The notes under the pieces were generated by a model. That model had not been told where the DNA came from and ran no database searches. It was given only the letters and a program-made list of their open reading frames with translations. From the NCBI RefSeq assembly GCF_000429365.1, contig NZ_AUBS01000003.1, positions 165,532 to 229,531 of the forward strand: 64,000 nt of DNA, written 5' to 3'. Positions 53,438 to 63,017 of this stretch are shown one piece after another; position 1 is the first letter of the stretch, and the number at the start of each line of letters is the position of its first letter. Made by a program: the position numbers and the translations under genes. The stretch is from Pseudodonghicola xiamenensis DSM 18339. Its GTDB lineage: Bacteria > Pseudomonadota > Alphaproteobacteria > Rhodobacterales > Rhodobacteraceae.

Positions 53438-55582
53438 TTACTCCGCCTCTTCCTCGGTTTTCTCTTCTTTCTTCATCTCTTCGCCGGTCTCCTGATCGAC
53501 GACTTTCATCGACAGGCGAACCTTGCCGCGGTCGTCGAAGCCCAGCAGTTTGACCCAGACTTCCTGACCTTCCTTCAGCACATCCGACGGATGGTTCAGG
53601 CGGCGGTTTTCGATCTGGCTGACGTGGACCAGACCGTCCCGCTTGCCGAAGAAGTTCACGAAGGCGCCGAAATCGACGATCTTCACGACCTTGCCCTTGT
53701 AGACCTTGCCTTCTTCCGGCTCTGCCACGATCGAATAGATCATGTCATAGGCCTTCTGGATGGCTTCGCCGTCGGCAGAGGCGATCTTGATCACGCCGTC
53801 GTCGTTGATGTCGACCTTGGCGCCCGAGGTTTCCACGATCTCGCGGATGACCTTGCCGCCCGAGCCGATCACTTCCCGGATCTTGTCGGTCGGGATCTGC
53901 ATGGTTTCGATGCGCGGAGCGTGAACCGAGAATTCGGCCGCTTCAGTCAGCGCCTTGGACATCTCGCCCAGGATGTGCATCCGGCCTTCCTTGGCCTGCG
54001 CCAGGGCTTTTTCCATGATCTCAGGCGTGATGCCCGCAACCTTGATGTCCATCTGCAGCGAGGTGATGCCGTCGGAGGTGCCGGCAACCTTGAAGTCCAT
54101 GTCGCCCAGGTGATCCTCGTCGCCGAGGATGTCGGTCAGAACCGCATAGGAGCCGTCGTCTTCCAGCACCAGGCCCATTGCCACACCGGCGACCGGCGCC
54201 TTCAGCGGCACGCCCGCATCCATCATCGACAGCGAACCGCCGCAGACCGAAGCCATCGAGGAGGAGCCGTTCGATTCGGTGATCTCGGACACCACGCGGA
54301 TGGTATAGGGGAAGTCGGTCGGGGCCGGCAGAACCGCTTGCAGCGCGCGCCAGGCCAGCTTGCCATGGCCGATCTCGCGACGACCCGGCGACCCCACGCG
54401 GCCCACTTCACCGACCGAATAGGGGGGGAAGTTGTAATGCAGCAGGAAGTTCGATTTGAAGTTGCCGTGCAGCGCGTCGATGAACTGTTCGTCATCACCG
54501 GTGCCCAGAGTGGTTACCACCAGGCCCTGAGTCTCGCCACGGGTAAACAGCGCCGACCCGTGAGTCCGCGGCAGCAGCCCGGTTTCGCAGACGATCGGGC
54601 GGACCTGATCCAGCGCACGGCCGTCGATGCGGCGGCCGTTCTTGACCACATCGCCACGCAGCACGTTCGATTCCAGCTTCTTGATCGCGGAGCCGAGGTT
54701 CGCATCTTCAAGCTGTTCGTCGCTGAGCGTGGCCTTGATGGCCTCGACCGCGGCGGCGACGGCGGCTTGCCGCTCCAGCTTGTTGGTGATGGCGAAGGCG
54801 GCACGCATCTGATCTTCGCCGGCGGCTTTCACGGCAGCATAGAGATCGGCATAATTCGGCGGCGTAAAGTCGAAGGGTTCTTTCGCGGCGTCTTCGGCCA
54901 GGGCGATAATCAAGTCGATCACCGGCTGGATTTGTTCGTGCGCGAAGGTCACGGCGCCCAGCATCTCGGCTTCGGTCAGCTCATAGGCTTCCGATTCCAC
55001 CATCATCACGGCATCCTTGGTGCCGGCGACGACCAGATCGAGGCGTTGTTCCGGGTTCAGGCGCAGCTGGTGCATGTCTTCGACAGTCGGGTTCAGCACG
55101 TATTCGCCATCGACGAAGCCGACGCGGCAGCCGCCGATCGGGCCCATGAAGGGCACGCCCGAGATGGTCAGCGCGGCCGAGGCGGCGATCATGGCGACGA
55201 TATCGGGATCGTTGACCAGATCGTGGCTCAGCACGGTGCACATCACCAGCACTTCGTTCTTGAAGCCGGGAACGAAAAGCGGACGGCAGGGCCGGTCGAT
55301 CAGACGGGCGGTCAGCGTTTCTTTTTCGGTCGGTCGGGCTTCGCGCTTGAAGAAGCCGCCCGGGATTTTACCGGCGGCATAGTATTTCTCTTGATAATGC
55401 ACGGTCAGCGGGAAGAAGTCCTGACCGGGCTTTTGTTCCTTGGCAAAGGTCACGTTGGCCATCACGCTGGTCTCGCCGAGCGTCGCGATGACCGAGCCAT
55501 CGGCCTGGCGCGCAACTTTGCCGGTTTCCAGAGTGAGGGTTTCCTCGCCCCACTGCATAGATTTCTTGGTTACATTAAACAT
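53438..55582 (-). CDS. pnp: Polyribonucleotide nucleotidyltransferase
   Basis: 714 residues, the normal length. PNPase degrades RNA 3'-to-5' by phosphorolysis. Two RNase PH-like domains fill the first ~550 residues ([20 protein letters not shown]; the second with [20 protein letters not shown] [15 protein letters not shown]). Then follow a KH domain ([15 protein letters not shown]) and an S1 domain ([20 protein letters not shown]...VHVSQIE). Between its start and the next gene upstream (55583-55842) is a GC-rich leader with small hairpins, a position where RNase III cleavage controls pnp in other bacteria. rpsO lies upstream on this strand, though separated by two other loci. Confidence 0.98.
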   Translation of the reverse strand: MFNVTKKSMQWGEETLTLETGKVARQADGSVIATLGETSVMANVTFAKEQKPGQDFFPLTVHYQEKYYAAGKIPGGFFKREARPTEKETLTARLIDRPCRPLFVPGFKNEVLVMCTVLSHDLVNDPDIVAMIAASAALTISGVPFMGPIGGCRVGFVDGEYVLNPTVEDMHQLRLNPEQRLDLVVAGTKDAVMMVESEAYELTEAEMLGAVTFAHEQIQPVIDLIIALAEDAAKEPFDFTPPNYADLYAAVKAAGEDQMRAAFAITNKLERQAAVAAAVEAIKATLSDEQLEDANLGSAIKKLESNVLRGDVVKNGRRIDGRALDQVRPIVCETGLLPRTHGSALFTRGETQGLVVTTLGTGDDEQFIDALHGNFKSNFLLHYNFPPYSVGEVGRVGSPGRREIGHGKLAWRALQAVLPAPTDFPYTIRVVSEITESNGSSSMASVCGGSLSMMDAGVPLKAPVAGVAMGLVLEDDGSYAVLTDILGDEDHLGDMDFKVAGTSDGITSLQMDIKVAGITPEIMEKALAQAKEGRMHILGEMSKALTEAAEFSVHAPRIETMQIPTDKIREVIGSGGKVIREIVETSGAKVDINDDGVIKIASADGEAIQKAYDMIYSIVAEPEEGKVYKGKVVKIVDFGAFVNFFGKRDGLVHVSQIENRRLNHPSDVLKEGQEVWVKLLGFDDRGKVRLSMKVVDQETGEEMKKEEKTEEEAE

Positions 55583-55842
55583 CGTGTTTTCCTGTTAGGA
55601 AGCGCTCCCAGGCGTATCCCGGGTCTCCCGTTTGCGTGGCGGCCCCATTGCCGCCGCCCCCTATCCTCTTGCATGTGCCCAGGGGCTGAAGGCGTCACGT
55701 CTCAGATGGGGCGCGCATACAGGAGTTCTGGCGTTTTGGGAAGCAGGGAGTTTCCTGGCCCCGGGATCGTCATGGGGGTGTTACAGTGCTGTCAGCCGGG
55801 GTGGCTAAGGCCCGCGTCAACAGAACGTGACAGGGGCCAAAG

Positions 55843-56300
55843 ATGCGCATTCCGGATTATCCCGCCGGTGAGGCGGGGCAATGGGCGGCGGTCGACCGGT
55901 ATTTCAGCGACCCCTTGGCGTCGAGCGATCCCGCTTTGGAACAGACCCTGGCGGAAAACGCCCGCGCCGGTCTGTCAGATCGCGTCGACCTGGGCGAAGG
56001 CCCGGCGCTCGAGGTGCTGCCTTCGCTCGACGGGCTCTTCGATCTGGTTTTTATCGACGCGGACAAGCCGAACACCCCCGGTATCTGGAGCAGGCCTTGC
56101 GGCTGACCCGCCCGGGCAGCGTCATTGTCGGCGACAATCTGGTGCGTGGCGGCGCGGTGGCCGATCCGGGCAGTATGGATGCGAATGTGCAGGGTGTAGG
56201 CGCCCTTTTGCAGATGATTGCCGATCACCCCCGGCTGGACGCGACGGCGATCCAGAGCGGGGGAAGGAGGTGATGGCTTTGCCCTGGCAATCGTGGTTTA
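55843..56300 (+). pseudogene. Decayed O-methyltransferase gene (internal deletion plus two frameshifts)
   Basis: The first frame (55843-56106) reads WAAVDRYFSDPLASSDPALE, then LAENARAGLSDRVDLGEGPALEVLPSLDGLFDLVFIDADKPN, as in family-3 O-methyltransferases. Between DPALE and LAENARAG the ~70 residues that carry SAM motif I are missing without loss of frame. After DKPN the homology shifts frame (56082 region) to YLEQALRLTRPGSVIVGDNLVRGGAV and ends in QSG. A further shift in a G-run near 56263 restores GDGFALAIVV and a TAG at 56298. Intact members have about 220 residues. It is on the plus strand, opposite its neighbours, and lies between pnp and cytochrome b561. Very probably inactive. Confidence 0.8.
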
Positions 56301-56312
56301 GCGCGGTCACCT

Positions 56313-56795
56313 TCATCCCCGCAGGATTTTGCCCAGCATATCGGTTTTCCAGTAATACTGATGGGCCAGCGCCAGGCTGACATGCGCGGTGATCAGCAGC
56401 CAGAACAATGGACGCAGCAGATCCGCATGCAGGGCCCTCGCCACTGCGCTGCCATCGTAATACGCCAGCGCTCCGGTCACCGGCATGGCGAAGAACAGCA
56501 GGTAGAACACCCACTGGCCGCTGCGCGCGAGGATCCGGTAAAACAGTGGCGCGCCCAGCGGTTCGGGTGGGACGCCCCGGATCAGCCGCAGCGCCAGCCG
56601 GATCGCAGCCAGTACCAAAATGGCGGCGCCCACTGCGATATGAACATGCGCCGGCGGGACGATCCCCAGATCAATCCCCTTGCCGCCCATGCCTTGCGGC
56701 AGCAGGAGGTTGAACAGGACCAGCACCACCATGGCCCAATGCAGGATCCGTTGCATAAGAGAAAAGCTCTGAGGTAGATCGCGCACGGCCCTCAT
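56313..56795 (-). CDS. Cytochrome b561 family protein
   Basis: 160 residues from ATG 56795; an ATG at 56831 is an alternative start. Four membrane segments are visible. Bis-histidine heme ligands are suggested by QRILHWAMVVLVLFNLLL (His in LHW), PPAHVHIAVGAAILVLAAIRL (His), and RPLFWLLITAHVSLALAHQYYWKTDML (two His), the pattern of the CybB/YodB b561 group. These di-heme proteins transfer electrons within the membrane. Its location between rpsO and pnp is unusual for that conserved pair. Confidence 0.87.
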   Translation of the reverse strand: MRAVRDLPQSFSLMQRILHWAMVVLVLFNLLLPQGMGGKGIDLGIVPPAHVHIAVGAAILVLAAIRLALRLIRGVPPEPLGAPLFYRILARSGQWVFYLLFFAMPVTGALAYYDGSAVARALHADLLRPLFWLLITAHVSLALAHQYYWKTDMLGKILRG

Positions 56796-56920
56796 CCTTC
56801 CAGTTCCGAAAATGCTGAGCCGGCGATACATCTATTGTCGGCCGGGCACATTGACCGAACGCAAATCCGCTGTGAATTTCCGGCGACATCCGGAAAAGGC
56901 GCAGAGAACCTGGCGCGCAT

Positions 56921-56950
56921 GAAAAACGCCCGCTCCTTGGGGAGCGGGCG
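56921..56950 (-). terminator. rpsO terminator
   Basis: On the minus strand CGCCCGCTCC-CCAA-GGAGCGGGCG is followed by TTTTTC, 31 bp after the rpsO stop. Confidence 0.92.
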
Positions 56951-56980
56951 CTTTCAAGTCTTGAAAAGACCTCGGTCGGC

Positions 56981-57250
56981 TTAGCGACGCAGGCCGAGAC
57001 GCGCGATCAGGGATTGATAGCGGGCTTCATCCTTGCCTTTGAGGTAATCCAGCAGCTTCCGGCGCTGGGCGACCATCTTCAGCAGGCCACGGCGGCCGTG
57101 GTTGTCTTTCTTGTGGGTCTTGAAGTGCTCGGTCAGCGTCGCGATGCGCGAGCTGAGGATTGCAACCTGAACCTCGGGCGACCCGGTGTCACCTTCCTTG
57201 GTTCCGTATTCCTTCATGACGCGGGCTTTTTCTTCCGGCGTAATCGACAT
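56981..57250 (-). CDS. rpsO: 30S ribosomal protein S15
   Basis: 89 residues from ATG 57250 (AAAGGAGA upstream), the invariant family size. S15 binds 16S rRNA helices and organises the platform. Diagnostic stretches are [49 protein letters not shown] and [20 protein letters not shown]. In other bacteria S15 represses its own mRNA; the 140-bp upstream segment could hold such a site, but no structure is assigned here. Confidence 0.98.
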   Translation of the reverse strand: MSITPEEKARVMKEYGTKEGDTGSPEVQVAILSSRIATLTEHFKTHKKDNHGRRGLLKMVAQRRKLLDYLKGKDEARYQSLIARLGLRR

Positions 57251-57390
57251 CGGGGTCTCCTTTACAGAGCTAGAGTGGATGGCGCAGGCCGGGATGTCGT
57301 CCAGCACAGGCCCATGGAGAAAACCCGCGGCGATTCCGCCACGGGATGCGGGCGTATAGGCGGTTTTGCCCAGCTTGGCAAAGAAAAACC

Positions 57391-57918
57391 TCAGACTGTC
57401 CGGGAGGCCGGCGGCAGCCAGAGTTCGGGCTCCTTGGCATAGGCGATGTAAAGCGGGTGTTTCGGATGCCCCGCCTTGCTGAGCCCGAGGTGATGGAGCG
57501 GCCGGCCGGTGGCGCGCAAAAGCGTCTCGACCGCCGGGCCGCGATCCAGATGCGCGCCATGGGTTCCCCAGCCGCAGATCACCTGATCGGCCCAGCCGAG
57601 GCTATCCAGCAATGCGTCGTCATTGCCTGGCCCGATCGGATCGGAGGCGCGGCGCATTGCGCGCGGATCGGTCTCGCGCCAGGCGAAGATGTTGGTGACA
57701 CGAAAGCCGCCGAATCCCAGCGCCCGGGCGCGGCGTTCGCAGCGTTCGACCGTGGGATCGTTCTGCACCTCGGTCGCGGTGGAGGGGTTCAGCATGATGA
57801 AGCTCACCCGCGCAGCTCCGGATTCCCAGACGCGGGTCAGGCTGTAGCGGTATCCCTCGCAATCGGAATAGACGGCGACAGAGGCCGTATCGTCCTTGGT
57901 ATGGCTGCGGGTGATCAT
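57391..57918 (-). CDS. DUF1643 domain-containing protein
   Basis: 175 residues from ATG 57918. The family pattern is [38 protein letters not shown], then [21 protein letters not shown] and [19 protein letters not shown]1643 proteins are widespread and of unknown function; the conserved LNPSTA-NDPT and WG(T/A)xG motifs suggest a nucleotide- or phosphate-binding enzyme, which is only inference. It lies between rpsO and truB on the same strand. Confidence 0.93.
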   Translation of the reverse strand: MITRSHTKDDTASVAVYSDCEGYRYSLTRVWESGAARVSFIMLNPSTATEVQNDPTVERCERRARALGFGGFRVTNIFAWRETDPRAMRRASDPIGPGNDDALLDSLGWADQVICGWGTHGAHLDRGPAVETLLRATGRPLHHLGLSKAGHPKHPLYIAYAKEPELWLPPASRTV

Positions 57919-57984
57919 GGGTCCGTTTTAGCCTGGCCACCGATCGAGCGAAAGGCTCCGGCACAGGGGGCTCTGCCCCCGTCG

Positions 57985-58092
57985 CCCTGACGGGCGCCTC
58001 CCCCGCCGTATTTGCGCCGAGAAGAAGGGGCACAGTGCGTGCTCTTCTTCTCGTGTCAAATACGGCCGCCGGAGGCAGGCGCCCCGTAGGGG
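57985..58092. repeat. Large imperfect inverted repeat downstream of truB
   Basis: The outer arms CCCTGACGGGCGCCTCC and GGAGGCAGGCGCCCCGTAGGG are imperfect complements. The inner arms GCCGTATTTGCGCCGAGAAG and CTTCTCGTGTCAAATACGGC pair closely. Together they form a hairpin-like element of about 108 bp. The inner arm occurs again at 49.4 kb. Likely a dispersed intergenic repeat used as the truB transcription end. Confidence 0.75.
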
Positions 58093-58094
58093 CG

Positions 58095-59000
58095 TTATTG
58101 GTTGAAGACCCGGCTCGGGTGCAGCTCACCCGCCTTGTAGATGCCGACAGCCACCGCCTTGCCATCGAAGGAGGCCCAGCATTCGTCGCCATATTCCACA
58201 TCCGAAGGCAGTACGATGCCGGGGTTGCCGTTCCTGAGCTTGGCCGCACCTTCGGGGGTGCATTTCACCTCCGGCAGATCGGCGAGCCCCTTTTCGAGCG
58301 GGAGCAGGTATTGATCGAGGTCCGGCGTCTTCGCCATCTCGTCGATCTGCTCGATGCCCAGCCCGTCTTCGGCGTCGAAGGGGCCCGACCAGATCCGACG
58401 CAGCCGCACCACATGGCCATGGCAGCCGAGCACCGCGCCCAGATCGCGGGCGATGGAGCGGACATAGCCGCCCTTGCCGCAGGTCATCTCGAGCTCGACA
58501 TGATCGGCGTTGGGCCGGTCGGTCATCACCAGTTCCTCGACCCAGAGCGGGCGCGCCTCGACCTCGAACTCCTCGCCGTCGCGGGCCAGTTTGTAGGCGC
58601 GTTGGCCGTCGATCTTCACGGCGGAGAATTTCGGCGGCACCTGCATGATGTCGCCGACGAACTGGCCGAGCGCCGCCTTGATCTGATCGTCGGATGGGCG
58701 CGCGTCGCTGGTCGCGATCACCTCGCCCTCGGCGTCGTCGGTATTGGTGGCCTGACCCAGTCGCACGGTAAAGCGATAGGCCTTCAACGCGTCGGTGATG
58801 AAGGGAACGGTCTTGGTCGCCTCTCCCAAGGCGACGGCAAGGACGCCGGTTGCCTCGGGATCGAGCGTGCCGGCGTGGCCGGCCTTTTTCGCATCGAGCG
58901 CCCAACGCACCTTGTTCACCACCGCGGTGGAGGTAAGGCCTGCGGGTTTGTCGACCACCAGCCAGCCGGAAATATCGCGCCCTTTGCGTTTGCGTGCCAT
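58095..59000 (-). CDS. truB: tRNA pseudouridine(55) synthase TruB
   Basis: 301 residues from ATG 59000. TruB makes pseudouridine 55 in the T-arm of tRNAs. Catalytic Asp47 is in [62 protein letters not shown] and [15 protein letters not shown] are diagnostic. It follows the NAGPA-like gene and rbfA on the minus strand, the order rbfA-truB being widely conserved, with that one insertion between. Confidence 0.98.
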   Translation of the reverse strand: MARKRKGRDISGWLVVDKPAGLTSTAVVNKVRWALDAKKAGHAGTLDPEATGVLAVALGEATKTVPFITDALKAYRFTVRLGQATNTDDAEGEVIATSDARPSDDQIKAALGQFVGDIMQVPPKFSAVKIDGQRAYKLARDGEEFEVEARPLWVEELVMTDRPNADHVELEMTCGKGGYVRSIARDLGAVLGCHGHVVRLRRIWSGPFDAEDGLGIEQIDEMAKTPDLDQYLLPLEKGLADLPEVKCTPEGAAKLRNGNPGIVLPSDVEYGDECWASFDGKAVAVGIYKAGELHPSRVFNQ

Positions 59001-59085
59001 GTCGTCCCCGATGTCATGCGAATGAGGCCGGGGGCCTAGCCGATGGCGGCGTGTCTGTCAATTTCGCAACCGCTGCAACGCCGGA

Positions 59086-59823
59086 TTACTCGGCGGTCTC
59101 CACCACGCCGACGATGGGGCCGAGGGCAAAGCCCGGGTCGTCGCGATCGATCTGCGGCGCATAGAGCCGTGAGATATTCCCATCGAAATAGAGCGCCTGC
59201 GGCAGGTTCAGCTCGTCGCGGAAGAACCGGCCGAATTCATGAAAGGTCACCGCATTGCGCGACAGCGCGAAGACCGCGCGGGTCCCCTCGGCACTGGTTC
59301 CCACCCCGTTGCGGATATAGCGGGAGCTGCTGTCGGGCAGGAAGCGCGGGTGCAGCGCACCTTCGATCACCAGCATCGGCCCCGATTGGGTGGCATAGGT
59401 GCAACTGGGCTTTTCAGCGATATAGCGCAGGGTCTCGATCACATCGGCGCGGCCCGGGCGGATACAAAAGACGCCGTTCGGCAGCAGGCCGAAGTTGCCG
59501 GGCCCGGCATTGGGAACGACCTGTTTCAGCTCCTCGCCCCGCTCGACATAGAGGCCGACGGGAGAGCGATCCTGATGATACATGCCGGCATTCATCGCGA
59601 AGACCAGCCGCTCGCCCCGCGTCGCCAGCATCGCGTTGACCGCGCCGAACTGGCCCAGCCCCTGGCCCTGGTCGTCTTTCAGGAACAGGCGCAAGTCCTC
59701 CTGCGCGGGGTCAACCTCGCACAGGGTATAACGATTGCCTTCGAATTCGGTGTCGCGACACTCTACCGCTCCGGCGGGGGAGGCCAGGGTGAGGCCCAGC
59801 AGGATCAGAGCCGCGCGGATCAC
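59086..59823 (-). CDS. Phosphodiester glycosidase (NAGPA-domain) secreted protein
   Basis: 245 residues from GTG 59823, which overlaps the rbfA stop in GTGA, so it is translated with rbfA. A signal peptide ([19 protein letters not shown]) is visible. The mature domain has [33 protein letters not shown], and the ending [14 protein letters not shown]; these are the conserved blocks of NAGPA-type phosphodiester glycosidases, which split sugar-phosphodiester links in the envelope. Insertion of an envelope enzyme between rbfA and truB is unusual. Confidence 0.9.
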   Translation of the reverse strand: MIRAALILLGLTLASPAGAVECRDTEFEGNRYTLCEVDPAQEDLRLFLKDDQGQGLGQFGAVNAMLATRGERLVFAMNAGMYHQDRSPVGLYVERGEELKQVVPNAGPGNFGLLPNGVFCIRPGRADVIETLRYIAEKPSCTYATQSGPMLVIEGALHPRFLPDSSSRYIRNGVGTSAEGTRAVFALSRNAVTFHEFGRFFRDELNLPQALYFDGNISRLYAPQIDRDDPGFALGPIVGVVETAE

Positions 59824-60215
59824 GTGTCCAGATCGCGGCGCACCGCGTCTTGCGACAGCATGCGGCGGGTTTCGTCCATCTGGTCGAAGGTCTCGTCAAG
59901 CTGGAAGCGCAGGTCAGGGGTGAACTTCAGCCCGGCCTTCTTGCCGATGATGCGCCGCAGTTCGCCCTTGTTGCGGGCCAGAAGCTTGACCACATCCTCC
60001 TGCCCCTTGCCGCCCAATGGCAGCACATAGGCAGTGGCGATCTTCAGGTCGGGGGAGATGCGCACCTCGCCCACGGTGACCGACATGCGGTTGAGGTCGG
60101 GGTCATGGATATCGCCACGCGCGAGCACCTCGGCCAGCGTGCGCCGGATCAGCTCGCTCACCCGCAGTTGGCGCTGCGAGGGGCCGGCCCCCTCATGGAA
60201 TCTGTTCTTTGTCAT
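59820..60215 (-). CDS. rbfA: 30S ribosome-binding factor A
   Basis: 131 residues from ATG 60215. RbfA is a KH-like factor for late 30S maturation. The family start [26 protein letters not shown], then [21 protein letters not shown], and [19 protein letters not shown], are unmistakable. The next gene starts within its stop codon. dapB is divergent, 88 bp away. Confidence 0.97.
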   Translation of the reverse strand: MTKNRFHEGAGPSQRQLRVSELIRRTLAEVLARGDIHDPDLNRMSVTVGEVRISPDLKIATAYVLPLGGKGQEDVVKLLARNKGELRRIIGKKAGLKFTPDLRFQLDETFDQMDETRRMLSQDAVRRDLDT

Positions 60216-60303
60216 TCTTCCGATCTAGGCGCTTGTCGGGGCTTTGCCAAGCGGTGCCTGAGGCGGTAGGAGTTTGCGGGACTGACAGCGAAAGGGCGCC
60301 GAG

Positions 60304-61113
60304 ATGACAATGAAGCCGGGAATCGTGGTGACCGGGGCATCGGGCCGGATGGGGCAGATGCTGATCCGGACGGTGGCGGCAAGCGACAAGGCGCATCTGG
60401 TCGGCGCGGTTGAACGATCGGGGCATTCCTGGATCGGCCGCGATGTCGGCGAGGCGATGGGCGGCGCGCCGCTGGGCGTTACCGTGACCGACCAGCCGCT
60501 TGAGGCCTTCGCGCGTGCCCAGGCGGTGATCGATTTCACCGCGCCGGAGGCGACGCTGGAATTCGCGGCATTGGCGGCACAGGCGCGGGCGGTGCATGTG
60601 ATCGGCACCACCGGCATGACGGACGCGCAGATCGCCAAGCTGGAGCCGGCGGCACGCCATGCGGTGATCATCCGGGCCGGCAACATGAGCCTTGGCGTCA
60701 ACCTCTTGGTGCAATTGACCAAACGGGTGGCTGCGGCGCTGGATGAGGATTTCGACATCGAGGTGATCGAGGCGCATCACCGCAACAAGGTCGATGCGCC
60801 CTCGGGCACCGCGCTGATGCTGGGCGAGGCCGCGGCCGAGGGACGCGGCGTCAAACTGGCAGATGTGGCTGACCGGGGCCGCGACGGCATCACCGGCGCG
60901 CGCGAACGCGGCCACATCGGATTTTCCGCCATTCGCGGCGGCGATATCGTGGGCGAGCATGATGTGTTGTTCGCCGCTGATGGGGAGCGGATCATCCTGC
61001 GCCATGTCGCGACCGATCGGGCGATCTTTGCCCGCGGGGCGCTGAAGGCGGCGCTTTGGGGGCAGGATCAGGCGCCAGGCGAATACGATATGGTCGATGT
61101 GCTGGGGTTGTGA
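60304..61113 (+). CDS. dapB: 4-hydroxy-tetrahydrodipicolinate reductase
   Basis: 269 residues from ATG 60304 (or ATG 60310). DapB reduces hydroxytetrahydrodipicolinate with NAD(P)H in lysine/diaminopimelate synthesis. Cofactor-binding [17 protein letters not shown] opens the protein; the substrate-site motif [18 protein letters not shown], the hinge GTTGMTDAQ and [21 protein letters not shown] are all diagnostic. dapD is at 2.5 kb in this window, unlinked. It converges with the winged-helix gene at 61163. Confidence 0.97.
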   Translation: MTMKPGIVVTGASGRMGQMLIRTVAASDKAHLVGAVERSGHSWIGRDVGEAMGGAPLGVTVTDQPLEAFARAQAVIDFTAPEATLEFAALAAQARAVHVIGTTGMTDAQIAKLEPAARHAVIIRAGNMSLGVNLLVQLTKRVAAALDEDFDIEVIEAHHRNKVDAPSGTALMLGEAAAEGRGVKLADVADRGRDGITGARERGHIGFSAIRGGDIVGEHDVLFAADGERIILRHVATDRAIFARGALKAALWGQDQAPGEYDMVDVLGL

Positions 61114-61130
61114 CCCCGGCGGAACGTTTC

Positions 61131-61156
61131 GGGGCGATCCGGTCGCGAATCGCCCC
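61131..61156. terminator. Hairpin between convergent dapB and winged-helix gene
   Basis: GGGGCGAT and ATCGCCCC pair around a 10-nt loop just past the dapB stop. No T-tract, so moderate support. Confidence 0.55.
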
Positions 61157-61162
61157 GATCGT

Positions 61163-61885
61163 TCAGACCATGCGGATCACGTCTTTTTCGATCGCGAGCA
61201 TGTATCCGCGCCGGGCGATGGTCTTAACCAGAAGTTCGCTGATCATCTGATTGCCCAGGGTGTCGCGTAGCCGCTTGATTCGGGTGGCGCCGGCGGCCTC
61301 TTCGCAATCGGCGGTATCGCGGCCCGAGATCATCGCTTCGATCTCAACGCCTGACAGAACCTCGTCATCGAGCCGCGCCTCGGCCAGAACCGCCAGGGTC
61401 TCCATCGCCGCGGCGGTCAGCTTGAACCCCATGTTGTTGAGATAGACGGTATTCTCCTCCCGGCTGATCAGCAGGGAATTGACCTGGATGCCCGCACGTT
61501 CGACCTGCGCCATGCGGCGGTTGAGGCCGGCCAGCAGCACCAGGAACACCAGGGCGGCCACCATCATCGCGGTGGCGAAGACCAGTAAAACGAAGATCAC
61601 CATCCGATAGCTTGCCAGCGTGTCGGAAAAGGCGGTGCCGGACTGGGCGAGGATTTCCAGAAGCTTGATCTCGGCCTCTGTCGTCAGATCGGTTTCGACA
61701 AAAAGCTTTTCGACCTGTGCGTTGAAGGCATTGGCATCGGGCAGTGTCAGCAGCAGCAGCCCGCCGGCGGCTGCCAGAATCGCCACGATGGTCGCGATGC
61801 CCCAGGCGACCACGCGGCCCCCGGGAAAGCCGCGCCCGCGCGGCCGGCCAGATCGTTCAGAACCTGAGGAAGAAACGTCCGGCAT
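61163..61885 (-). CDS. Membrane-anchored protein with C-terminal winged-helix domain
   Basis: 240 residues from ATG 61885 with GAGGAAGG at proper spacing. Two membrane helices are visible: ~26-48 (VVAWGIATIVAILAAAGGLL) and ~93-118 (MVIFVLLVFATAMMVAALVF), with an intervening periplasmic segment of ~45 residues. Residues ~145-240 read like an OmpR/PhoB-type winged helix: LTAAAMETLAVLAEAR, LSGVEIEAMISG, EEAAGATRIKRLRDTLG and LLVKTIARRGYMLAI. This reverses the ToxR/CadC layout, in which the winged helix is N-terminal. It could be a membrane-bound transcription regulator; targets unknown. Its start overlaps the preceding small gene by 29 bp. Confidence 0.8.
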   Translation of the reverse strand: MPDVSSSGSERSGRPRGRGFPGGRVVAWGIATIVAILAAAGGLLLLTLPDANAFNAQVEKLFVETDLTTEAEIKLLEILAQSGTAFSDTLASYRMVIFVLLVFATAMMVAALVFLVLLAGLNRRMAQVERAGIQVNSLLISREENTVYLNNMGFKLTAAAMETLAVLAEARLDDEVLSGVEIEAMISGRDTADCEEAAGATRIKRLRDTLGNQMISELLVKTIARRGYMLAIEKDVIRMV

Positions 61886-62147
61886 TCGCCTTCCTCCCCT
61901 CAAGCCCGTCGGGGCCGAAGACCGACACCACGTTGAGCAGTGTCCAACCATTTTGTCTGAGCCGCGCCGAAACTTCCGCCCTGGCGGATTGTCGATCGCA
62001 GCTCTGCTGAAGCTGCATGACGCCGTAATGCAGCTTCAGCGGATTGTCCCGCTTGGCCTTGTAATCGGCGAAACACTCCGCCGCCGAGGCGGGAAGCGCA
62101 GCCAGAAGACCCAGCATGAGGACGAGGGAAAGGGTGATCTGTTTCAT
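61857..62147 (-). CDS. Small secreted protein, conserved in Rhodobacterales
   Basis: 96 residues from ATG 62147. A signal peptide (MKQITLSLVLMLGLLAALPA, cleaved near ASA) leaves a mature protein of ~73 residues beginning AECFADYKAKRDNPLKLHYG, with two cysteines (in ECF and SCD). The end NGWTLLNVVSVF and GRKANAGRFFLRF is recurrent in homologues I recall from this order. Function unknown. It overlaps the membrane winged-helix gene, suggesting one operon. Confidence 0.8.
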   Translation of the reverse strand: MKQITLSLVLMLGLLAALPASAAECFADYKAKRDNPLKLHYGVMQLQQSCDRQSARAEVSARLRQNGWTLLNVVSVFGPDGLEGRKANAGRFFLRF

Positions 62148-62321
62148 GGGGCCATCCTGCCGTGACTGCAGCGGTTATTCAATAACCACAGGGTCTTGGG
62201 GTCTTTGATATCAGATAACAAGGGGCTGTTATTGCCTGTCTTGCGGGGGGAAGGGCAGGGTCGGGGCATCCAAGACTTCGGCCACCCCGGTCGGAGGTCT
62301 CACGCAGAAAGGAGCCCCCTC

Positions 62322-62747
62322 ATGCACCGCAAATTCATCGCTCTGGTTTCGGGTCTGGCCGTTGCTGTCGCCCTGACCGCCGCCAGCACCGCCCCCGCCC
62401 GCGCCGACAACGATGCCGCCAAGGTTCTGGCCGGGATCGCCGCGCTGGCGATCATTGGCGCCGCGATCGACAACAACAACCGTTCGACTGTGGTCGAACG
62501 CCAGGTGATCGTGCCGCCGCGCCCGGCCTATGGCTATGCGCGTCCGGTCTATGCGCCGCCGCGGACCGTCTATGTGCAACCGCAGCGCAATGTCTATGTG
62601 CAGCGCAATGTGGTCCGGCATGTCGACAAGAACGTCTATCGGCAGGTCAACAGGCATGTGAACAAACGCGTGGATGCGCGGGTCGACAAACATGTGAAGG
62701 TCTATCGCCAGCAGCCCGGTCGGCCGTTCCACGAGAATCGGCGCTGA
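62322..62747 (+). CDS. Secreted valine-periodic basic protein
   Basis: 141 residues from ATG 62322 with AGGAG upstream. A signal peptide (MHRKFIALVSGLAVAVALTA..., cleavage near ARA) is followed by AKVLAGIAALAIIGAAIDNN and then tyrosine/proline-rich YGYARPVYAPPRTVYVQPQ. From residue ~100 valine recurs nearly every four residues with basic or polar residues between (RHVDKNVYRQVNRHVNKRV continuing DARVDKHVKV). No family recognised; it may be a surface or structural protein. Terminated by a strong hairpin at 62776. Confidence 0.75.
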   Translation: MHRKFIALVSGLAVAVALTAASTAPARADNDAAKVLAGIAALAIIGAAIDNNNRSTVVERQVIVPPRPAYGYARPVYAPPRTVYVQPQRNVYVQRNVVRHVDKNVYRQVNRHVNKRVDARVDKHVKVYRQQPGRPFHENRR

Positions 62748-62775
62748 ACCTCGCTTTCCTCCTCTTGGCGCCACG

Positions 62776-62802
62776 GGGCGGCCCCATCGGGCCGCCCTTT
62801 TT
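62776..62802 (+). terminator. Terminator of the valine-periodic protein gene
   Basis: GGGCGGCCC-CATC-GGGCCGCCC followed by TTTTT, 28 bp after the stop. Confidence 0.93.
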
Positions 62803-63017
62803 GTCACATCTGACCCGTGGTTTCCCGGCGGGGGAGTTGCAACCGTCCCGGCAATGCCGTTTGATACGGCTATTCAGACTCGGACAGGACCCGCAGCGGC
62901 GTTTTGGCCCCGTATATTTCTCGGGAGAGCCCGCCGCTTGGTGCATTGGCGCCGCCGCCGTATTGAGGGCGACGACAGGGCCCTGCCCAATCAAACAGAC
63001 ATGAACGGGCGGGCGGA

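Noticed and set aside
53306..56380. Long plus-strand open frame opposite pnp
   Set aside because: Same cause: shadow of the pnp reading frame, with no recognisable domains.
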